A stretch of 13,407 nt of DNA. It comes from an uncultured Mycoplasmatota bacterium. GTDB lineage: Bacteria > Bacillota_I > Bacilli_A > RF39 > UBA660. The position numbers and the translations under genes are program-made. The notes beneath the pieces were generated by a model that saw nothing but the letters and a program-made list of their open reading frames with translations, had not been told where the DNA came from and searched no databases. Within the stretch, counting starts at the first letter, position 1; the number at the start of each line of letters is the position of its first letter. Where the stretch lies: the NCBI GenBank assembly GCA_900552975.1, contig UWSL01000032.1:1-13407 (forward strand), written 5' to 3'. Positions 6,774 through 11,912 of the stretch are shown here, in pieces.

Positions 6774-7307
6774 TTAATCTTCATAATCTTCAATAAAATG
6801 GTTTCCTTTATGCCCTTCATTGTTTGGTTCTTCGCGCAATAAATCATTAAAGTTTTGTTGACGCAAAGCTTCATAAACCATAATCGCAACCGTATTAGAT
6901 AAATTTAAAGCTCGAACATGTGAAGTCATTGGCATACGCATACAGTTTTTTAAATGTGGTTTTAGAATTTCACGTGGAATTCCGGTCGATTCTTTGCCAA
7001 AAACAAAATAGATATTTTCATTTGAATTACTATAATCAAAAGAAGTATGTGGTTTATGACCATATCTTGTTAAAAAATAAAAAGTTCCATTCGTAGCATT
7101 TTTCTCTATAAAGTCATCCCAATTTTCATAAACAGTATAATCACAATGATCAATATAATTAACTCCACTACGACGAATATATTTTTCATCTAAAGAAAAA
7201 CCTAAAGGTTTTATTAAGTGTAATTTAGTATTAGTAGCAACACATGTTCGCATTATATTTCCAGTATTTCCTGGTATTTCAGGTTCAAATAAAACAACAT
7301 TTATCAT
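6774..7307 (-). CDS. trmL: tRNA (cytidine/uridine-2'-O-)-methyltransferase TrmL
   Basis: TrmL (YibK) methylates the 2'-O of the wobble nucleotide 34 in some leucine tRNAs using SAM and has a SPOUT trefoil-knot fold. The 177 aa product shows the SPOUT motifs in order: EPEIPGNTGNIMRT (8-21), FGKESTGIP (103-111) and the knot segment NLSNTVAIMVYE (135-146). The usual length is about 155-160 aa; the extra 15-20 residues are an acidic, Asn-rich tail (from about 159). GGAGG lies about 7 bases before the ATG. The gene begins only 33 bases after the thioredoxin-like gene, with an intrinsic terminator between, and has no clear promoter of its own. It may therefore depend on read-through or on a promoter inside the preceding gene. 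Confidence 0.95.
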   Translation of the reverse strand: MINVVLFEPEIPGNTGNIMRTCVATNTKLHLIKPLGFSLDEKYIRRSGVNYIDHCDYTVYENWDDFIEKNATNGTFYFLTRYGHKPHTSFDYSNSNENIYFVFGKESTGIPREILKPHLKNCMRMPMTSHVRALNLSNTVAIMVYEALRQQNFNDLLREEPNNEGHKGNHFIEDYED

Positions 7308-7322
7308 AATTAATCCTCCATT

Positions 7323-7343
7323 AAAAAAAGCCTTATGGCTTTA
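7323..7343 (-). terminator. intrinsic terminator after the thioredoxin-like gene, upstream of trmL
   Basis: On the minus strand AAAGCC (7342-7337) pairs with GGCTTT (7332-7327) around an ATAA loop, followed by further T residues to 7323. The thioredoxin-like gene's TAA (7343-7341) is partly inside the stem. The stem is only 6 bp, so termination is probably incomplete, and trmL may be fed by read-through. Confidence 0.78.
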
Positions 7344-7892
7344 TTCTTTTGATATTTTATTGACATCCAAAAATTTTTGAAAATCATTTACTGTCATCAA
7401 TTGGCCATCAACTGGCTTTATTATACCACTTTTTGATACTTTTCCATCTTTAAAATAAACAATTGTTGGTATTTCAGTTATTTTATTATCTTTTAAAGAT
7501 AATGAATTATTTATTTCATCTAAATAATTTTTGTCATTTTTAATATCAGTAACATTTAAATAGTATATAGAATCATTTAATTTATATTCTTTGATTAAAT
7601 CTTTAATTTCTTTTTCCATATTATATACTTTTTCATCACCAGTATAACTTACAAAAACAAAATACGAATTAGGTACCTCTTGAAACACATCTTTAGCTTC
7701 GTTTAAATCTTTTATTTCCATTGATATGACATTATTTTTTACTAAGTAAGACTGAGCAACTTTGTTATCTTCGTAAACTCTATACCAAGAAAAACCATAC
7801 CAAGTCAATAAAATAACTACTACAACTATTATTCCAGCTATCCAATAATTTTTAGTTGGAATATACTTTTCATTCTTTTTTATATTAGCCAT
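7341..7892 (-). CDS. membrane-anchored thioredoxin-fold protein without CxxC
   Basis: The 183 aa product has a basic N-terminus, one membrane helix (about residues 18-36) and an extracytoplasmic domain. That domain looks like a thioredoxin fold: a strand SYFVFVSYTG (76-85) followed by a helix (NMEKEIKDLIKEY), then YYLNVTD, and EIPTIVYFKDGKV (140-152), which is the cis-Pro loop and following strand. The place of the active-site CxxC is taken by TGDEKVY, and no other Cys is present, so it should be redox-inactive; a binding or chaperone role is possible but not shown. I start it at the ATG at 7892, preceded by AGAAAGG at a 9-base spacing. An in-frame ATG at 7928 lies upstream of the predicted transcription start and is excluded by it. 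Confidence 0.75.
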   Translation of the reverse strand: MANIKKNEKYIPTKNYWIAGIIVVVVILLTWYGFSWYRVYEDNKVAQSYLVKNNVISMEIKDLNEAKDVFQEVPNSYFVFVSYTGDEKVYNMEKEIKDLIKEYKLNDSIYYLNVTDIKNDKNYLDEINNSLSLKDNKITEIPTIVYFKDGKVSKSGIIKPVDGQLMTVNDFQKFLDVNKISKE

Positions 7893-7918
7893 AGCATCAT
7901 ACCTTTCTATATGCCTAT

Positions 7919-7947
7919 ATTTTATCATATATTAATAATTAATGCAA
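7919..7947 (-). promoter_or_regulatory. promoter of the thioredoxin-like gene
   Basis: On the minus strand TTGCAT (7947-7942) is followed after 17 bases by TAAAAT (7924-7919), with a TG one base before the -10. The layout matches the rimP promoter. The predicted start is near 7912, giving a leader of about 20 bases that contains the ribosome binding site. Confidence 0.78.
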
Positions 7948-8047
7948 AAGGATTAATTGATATGAAGCATTTTATTTTTTCCTAAATAGGCTTTTTAATT
8001 AATTGCATTTGGAACTTACTCATAAGTTATTTTTAGGAGGAATGATT

Positions 8048-8446
8048 ATGTTTTTTGAAGATATAATTTTTGAAAATAGTTTTAAAGATAAACAAGTCGA
8101 ACTATATAGTTGTAATGATGGATTTTGGTTAGGAAATATGTTTAAAAAAGAATATAAAGGTTTTAAGAATTATAAACCAACTAAAATTAGAGCTAAAAAT
8201 GAAAAGGATGATTTATTACTTAGAATATATGAGTTAGACTTTGCTATTAATGATTTATCTTTATACTTAGATTTGCATGCAGATGACTTAGATATTTATA
8301 AAATATTTAGAAGTTATGTTAATGAGTACAATAAATTAATTAAAAAGTATGAAATTGTTTATGGACCAATGGAATTAAATCAAAGTGAATATCAAAATTA
8401 TGAATGGTCAAATGGTTCATGGCCTTTTGAGGGAGTTGATATTTAA
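8048..8446 (+). CDS. cotJB: CotJB-family spore-coat-like protein with an N-terminal CotJA-like segment
   Basis: In Bacillus the cotJ operon encodes CotJA, CotJB and CotJC, inner coat proteins of the spore. The 132 aa product has the CotJB core at about residues 56-129: LLLRIYELDFAINDLSLYLD, LHADD (76-80), YEIVYGPM (101-108) and the Trp-rich end EWSNGSWPFEG. Before it, GFWLGNMFKKEY (25-36) plus NYKP resembles the CotJA signature 'GxxxGTxFPxLxxPY', so one protein seems to combine a shortened CotJA with CotJB. The start at 8048 lies 7 bases after AGGAGG (8035-8040); the ATG at 8042 is too close to it, and TTG at 8003 has no site. No housekeeping promoter is evident upstream; a sporulation sigma factor could be used, but no clear match was found. 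Its TAA overlaps the ATG of the next gene. Confidence 0.8.
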   Translation: MFFEDIIFENSFKDKQVELYSCNDGFWLGNMFKKEYKGFKNYKPTKIRAKNEKDDLLLRIYELDFAINDLSLYLDLHADDLDIYKIFRSYVNEYNKLIKKYEIVYGPMELNQSEYQNYEWSNGSWPFEGVDI

Positions 8447-9003
8447 TGTATAAGTATGTAAAGAAATTAAATTATCCAATAAATATTAAGAAAAAAGATT
8501 TAAAAATGGCTAAATATCTAATCACACAATTAGGTGGACCAGCCGGAGAATTAGGTGCTGCTTTACGTTACTTTAGTCAGAAATTTTCAATGCCTGATGA
8601 TAAAGGGAAAAGTTTACTAAATGATATTGCTTGTGAAGAACTTGGACATTGCGAAATGATTGGAACAATGTTTAGACAACTTGTAAAAAATGCGACAATT
8701 GACGAGTTAGAAAAAGCCGGTTTAGGTTCATACTTTACGGAACATGGCGAAGCAGTTTTCCCAATAGATGCAAATGGTATTCCATTTAATGCAGCAACAT
8801 TCAGTTCAACGGGAGATATTTTTGCCAATTTAAGTGAAGATATGGCAGCAGAGGAAAAAGCTCGTGCAACTTATGAAAATTTAATCATGTTGACAAACGA
8901 TGAAGATCTTATTCAACCACTTCTTTTCTTACGTCAAAGAGAAGTTGTCCATTTTAATCGTTTTAAAGAACTTTATGATTACTATAAAAGAAAAATAAAT
9001 TAA
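8446..9003 (+). CDS. cotJC: CotJC, manganese-catalase-family spore-coat protein
   Basis: CotJC proteins belong to the dimanganese (non-haem) catalase family and form part of the spore coat complex. The 185 aa product is a four-helix-bundle protein with the expected ligand positions kept: E35 (GELGAALRY), E65 and H68 (EELGH), a Glu in AAEEKA (136 or 137) and H169 (REVVHF). A real metal site, and possibly catalase activity, is therefore plausible. The conserved LSEDMAAEEKARATYENLI segment is nearly diagnostic for CotJC. The start codon shares its A with the stop of the cotJB-like gene (TAATG), so translation is coupled. The 185 aa length is normal for CotJC, shorter than the roughly 270-300 aa stand-alone catalases. 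It is closed by a terminator shared with the convergent gene. Confidence 0.93.
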   Translation: MYKYVKKLNYPINIKKKDLKMAKYLITQLGGPAGELGAALRYFSQKFSMPDDKGKSLLNDIACEELGHCEMIGTMFRQLVKNATIDELEKAGLGSYFTEHGEAVFPIDANGIPFNAATFSSTGDIFANLSEDMAAEEKARATYENLIMLTNDEDLIQPLLFLRQREVVHFNRFKELYDYYKRKIN

Positions 9004-9040
9004 AAAATATAGATGTCTAGTTAACATCTATATTTTTTTA
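9002..9040. terminator. bidirectional terminator between cotJC and the 590 aa gene
   Basis: A 15 bp perfect stem (9002-9016 with 9024-9038) and a 7-base loop, with A-run and T-run flanks, serve both strands. The cotJC TAA (9001-9003) touches the stem, and the TAG of the convergent gene (9028-9030) is inside it. Its lower stem is the same AAAAAATATAG seen in the terminator at 525-560. Confidence 0.9.
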
Positions 9041-10800
9041 GATTTGGAAAATAATTTTTTTATACAATTTTGAATTTTAATTAAATCTGTAGTAGATAAA
9101 ATACTGTTGTATTCTAAAGATAAAATTATATTATTTAAATTCAAAGTTGATTTAACTTCACAAACACGTAAGAATTTAGGACGAGAAATTAGGACGCCAT
9201 CAAAATTATATAAATTATCAACACGATAATTTTCATCTAATAAGTTAATAGTTCTATTACTAGTAATAGTTGAAATTCCTCCACTAATTTCAGTATTAAA
9301 TGCTTGTAAATTTTCATTTTCTAAGTATTGGTCAACTTCTCGATCATCACAAATAAATTTACCATTATCAGTAACTTTTTTGGCTAAAGCTCCACTTGGT
9401 AAAAGATAGGATTCATTAATTAAATCACAAATCAAAATCTTTTTTATAGTTAAAAGAGGATTTGCAGATTTACAAATACTAATAAAATAAATTGGAGAAA
9501 TCCCCTTTTCTATCATTAAATCGTAATATGATAAGTATTGGTAATTTGATAACAAGAACATATAATTATTTTTAGATAAACTATATTCTTTTAAAACACT
9601 TAATCTTTCTCTAATAGCTGGTGGTTCTAAAAACATAATTTCATCATTATAAAATTCATTTTTAAAATCAGTAATGTTTTTTAAAATTTCATAATTTGTC
9701 TTTAATTTTAAGTACCACTCTTCTATATTAGGCAAACGCCTTTTTAGAGAATTTTTACTTATTACTTGACTATTAATTAAGAAATTTAATTCTTTTATAA
9801 GGTCGTTTGTTAAAAAGAAGATGAAGGATTCTTGTTTATAAAGTATTTCTTTTAAGGGGAAATCTAATTTAAATAAAAATTCTAAAGTAGAAATTGTATT
9901 AGGATTATTTTCTAATTTTAAGTAATATTCTCGAGCTATTTTAGCAGGACTTATTTGTTTTGAATACAAAAATTTTGTTAAAGCTGTTCTTTCAATTATA
10001 TTTTTTAATTGCTGATTATCTTCTTTTGCTTTTTGATATTTTTGGCTAGTCTTATAATTAAAAAATGATAGTACATAAATTAGAACATTAGGAGTAGCAC
10101 ATTGATACCAGAATTCAGGTATTTCATCTAACTTATCTATTTCATTATTACCAATAGCATTTAAAATTTCTTTATTAGCTTCTAGTTGTTTTTTTACTAA
10201 TTCTAAACCTTTTTGATTGTTTAATACATTCTCTGTTAAATTCTTATTTAAAGTTTCAATTAATGCATCAAATCTATTTTCTTGCATAAAAGCAATAAAA
10301 TCTTTTTGACGAATATTTTTTCCGTTACGAGTTTTTTGATGATACTCAACACATTTTTTTAATTTTAAAAAAGTTAATAAGAATGTTGATATTACAACAG
10401 CTTCTTCATAATCGACTTTTTCTGTAAAACAAAGCTTTTTGAAAGCTTCTTCAATAACATCTATTTTCTTTAAGCCAGCATTATGTATGTAAGCAAATTG
10501 TTCAATTAAAATATCAGTTGGAGTATTATTTAAATAATGTTTTAATTGAATATTTTTTTCTAGTCTCTTACTAACTTGACTATTACCAATAGTAGAATAT
10601 ACGACAGCTAAAAAGATTTCGTAATTGGTAGTACTCATTAAATTAACTATGTTCCCTTTTTTAACTGTGTCTAATTTTTTTATTATTGGTGAATAAGTTT
10701 CATCTAGACAAGCATATGTTAGATAATATTCTTCATCATCAAGCAATTGTCCTTCATGTTCTAAGATCCTTCTTTGAGCTTCTATTAAATCACGCATCAT
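9028..10800 (-). CDS. 590 aa protein of unknown function
   Basis: I do not recognise this protein. It is soluble, with no signal peptide or membrane helix. It is rich in Leu, Ile, Lys, Asn and Glu and appears mostly alpha-helical over residues 1-460, with several Leu-rich amphipathic stretches that could be helical repeats. A C-terminal part (about 460-590) looks more mixed alpha/beta: LTIKKILICDLINESY, LLPSGALAKKVT, FICDDREVDQYL, and SGGISTITSNRTINLLD. No nucleotide-binding or nuclease motif is visible. GGAGG lies about 8 bases before the first of two consecutive ATGs (10800 and 10797), inside the last codons of the upstream gene, and only 1 base separates the two CDSs. The two proteins are therefore made from one mRNA, probably in a fixed ratio. 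Base composition is like its neighbours, so recent transfer is not obvious. Confidence 0.85.
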   Translation of the reverse strand: MMRDLIEAQRRILEHEGQLLDDEEYYLTYACLDETYSPIIKKLDTVKKGNIVNLMSTTNYEIFLAVVYSTIGNSQVSKRLEKNIQLKHYLNNTPTDILIEQFAYIHNAGLKKIDVIEEAFKKLCFTEKVDYEEAVVISTFLLTFLKLKKCVEYHQKTRNGKNIRQKDFIAFMQENRFDALIETLNKNLTENVLNNQKGLELVKKQLEANKEILNAIGNNEIDKLDEIPEFWYQCATPNVLIYVLSFFNYKTSQKYQKAKEDNQQLKNIIERTALTKFLYSKQISPAKIAREYYLKLENNPNTISTLEFLFKLDFPLKEILYKQESFIFFLTNDLIKELNFLINSQVISKNSLKRRLPNIEEWYLKLKTNYEILKNITDFKNEFYNDEIMFLEPPAIRERLSVLKEYSLSKNNYMFLLSNYQYLSYYDLMIEKGISPIYFISICKSANPLLTIKKILICDLINESYLLPSGALAKKVTDNGKFICDDREVDQYLENENLQAFNTEISGGISTITSNRTINLLDENYRVDNLYNFDGVLISRPKFLRVCEVKSTLNLNNIILSLEYNSILSTTDLIKIQNCIKKLFSKSKKI

Positions 10801-10801
10801 T

Positions 10802-11854
10802 TTAATAACCTCCTTTTAAGTGATGAGTTTCTTCTTTAGTAATAGTTTCATTTATTTCACCAATAAGTTGTAATTGTTCTATTCTAAAATCGATATCATC
10901 AGTATTGAGATTATCTTTTTGAGCTTCATATCTTTTTACAGCTTCATTGTAGTAGGCAGATATTTTAGTACTCTTCTGCTTGTCTTTATAAAAAAGTAAT
11001 GATAAAGCAATCTTATTATTATCCATTTTCATAAAAAGAATTCTTAAGCCAGTTTTATTCCAATATTCGTATAGTTTTTGATTTACACTACCTAGTTGTT
11101 TGATATTTTTAGTATCTTTTAGGGTTCCTGTTAAAATCTTGTTAAGAGCATTTTGAATATCTTTGAAGCGTTCTGGGTATGATTTTATGTCATCCAAGAT
11201 ATATGAAGAATTTTTAGAATTAGGAATAATTATAATATTAGAGTCATTTGTTGAAATAAAGTCATTTTGAACTTCTTCCTCTTCCATTTCAATTAAACTT
11301 ATAGTATCTAATAAACCATTATAGTTAGTTAATTCTGCTTGAACTGCTGAAAGATCATTTAAAGGATTATCAGCTATAATAGTAAGGATTTTATTCTTTA
11401 ATTCTTTTATAGAACGTAATATTGCTAATTTAAGAGCTGGAAAGTAATCTTTAATGTAAGGATTACTTTTAAAATAATCATAAAAGTCATGATGATTTAT
11501 ATGAATTAGTTTATCTACTACTTCCTTAGACTGTGATTTTTCTTGAATATTATCGTATTTTTCTTCTTCAAAAATTTGTTGAATGTCAGGTGGAGTTGAT
11601 ACTGCATCACTCATTAATTCCTCTTCTTTTTCTGATGATATAATAAGCGATTCCATTTCCTCGTTTTGCGCAATTAAAGATGCTGTAATTTGATTATTAT
11701 GTTTAATTACTAAGTTTAAACACTTTACCATGTCTAAATCATCAATATTATAATCAAAAAGATCATAAATATATTCATACGGACCAATAACATATGAATC
11801 TGTTTCACTAAGAATTTTTTTAATTTGTTGTTCTTTTGATTCTGAATTACTCAT
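10802..11854 (-). CDS. 350 aa protein of unknown function with a C-terminal RelE/HigB-like stretch
   Basis: The N-terminal 200 residues are acidic and mostly helical (for example EEMESLIISSEKEEELM and EMEEEEVQNDF) and match nothing I know. From about residue 207 a different region begins (IIIIPNS, then SYILDDIKSYPERFKDIQNALNKIL). At 260-310 it reads LGSVNQKLYEYWNKTGLRILF...KIALSLLFYKDKQKS...AYYNEAVKRYE. This follows the pattern of the RelE/HigB (Gp49-like) toxin family: 'L-x-x-x-LyElR-x-x-x-x-RilF...ivll-x-x-F-x-K-x-x-K-x-x-x-x-eI-x-x-A-x-x-R'. The similarity is my reading of the pattern and is not search-verified. If real, the domain is embedded in a larger protein, with no small antitoxin gene beside it. 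AGGGGGA and the ATG lie within an inverted repeat (11848-11880). A good promoter sits upstream. Confidence 0.82.
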   Translation of the reverse strand: MSNSESKEQQIKKILSETDSYVIGPYEYIYDLFDYNIDDLDMVKCLNLVIKHNNQITASLIAQNEEMESLIISSEKEEELMSDAVSTPPDIQQIFEEEKYDNIQEKSQSKEVVDKLIHINHHDFYDYFKSNPYIKDYFPALKLAILRSIKELKNKILTIIADNPLNDLSAVQAELTNYNGLLDTISLIEMEEEEVQNDFISTNDSNIIIIPNSKNSSYILDDIKSYPERFKDIQNALNKILTGTLKDTKNIKQLGSVNQKLYEYWNKTGLRILFMKMDNNKIALSLLFYKDKQKSTKISAYYNEAVKRYEAQKDNLNTDDIDFRIEQLQLIGEINETITKEETHHLKGGY

Positions 11855-11880
11855 TAAAAATCCCCCTTTTTTAATGAGTA
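11848..11880 (-). promoter_or_regulatory. inverted repeat over ribosome binding site and start codon of the 350 aa gene
   Basis: A 13 bp perfect inverted repeat (11848-11860 with 11868-11880) has a 7-base spacer. In the minus-strand mRNA the G-rich ribosome binding site (AGGGGGA) forms the loop and the AUG start codon lies in the 3' arm. No U-run follows, so it is not a terminator. A transcript from the local promoter (start near 11876) would include only about 8-9 bp of the stem, nearly all A-U; read-through from the ATPase gene would include all of it. Confidence 0.65.
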
Positions 11881-11882
11881 TT

Positions 11883-11910
11883 ATTATACTAATTGACGCT
11901 ATTTTGTCAA
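11883..11910 (-). promoter_or_regulatory. promoter of the 350 aa / 590 aa operon
   Basis: On the minus strand a perfect TTGACA (11910-11905) is followed after 16 bases by a perfect TATAAT (11888-11883). The predicted start is near 11876, about 22 bases before the start codon. The -35 box is inside the last codons of the preceding P-type ATPase gene. Confidence 0.85.
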
Positions 11911-11912
11911 TT
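11891..11912. repeat. inverted repeat overlapping the promoter, operator candidate
   Basis: AATTGAC (11891-11897) and GTCAATT (11906-11912) are perfect 7 bp inverted arms with an 8-base spacer. They cover the -35 box and part of the spacer of the promoter at 11883-11910, as well as the ATPase stop codon. An operator for a dimeric repressor would look like this. No U-tract follows on either strand, so it is not an intrinsic terminator. The arms are short, so coincidence cannot be excluded. Confidence 0.4.

Noticed and set aside
7890..7928. ATG at 7928 as the start of the thioredoxin-like gene
   Set aside because: It lies at the promoter -10 region, upstream of the predicted transcription start; the ATG at 7892 has a ribosome binding site at a good distance.
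7941..8009. Inverted AATGCAA/TTGCATT pair (7941-7947 and 8003-8009) as an operator or as back-to-back promoters
   Set aside because: The left copy is the -35 region of the thioredoxin-like gene. The right copy has no -10 at a usable distance before the cotJ start, and the arms are only 7 bp and 55 bases apart, so chance is likely.
8577..8828. Minus-strand open frame inside cotJC
   Set aside because: It is the antisense of a well-conserved CotJC sequence and has no ribosome binding site.
525..9040. The shared AAAAAATATAG sequence of the terminators at 525-560 and 9002-9040 as a dispersed repeat or mobile element
   Set aside because: The similarity is limited to the A/T-run and lower stem, which intrinsic terminators of an AT-rich genome are expected to share; there are no target duplications or transposase.
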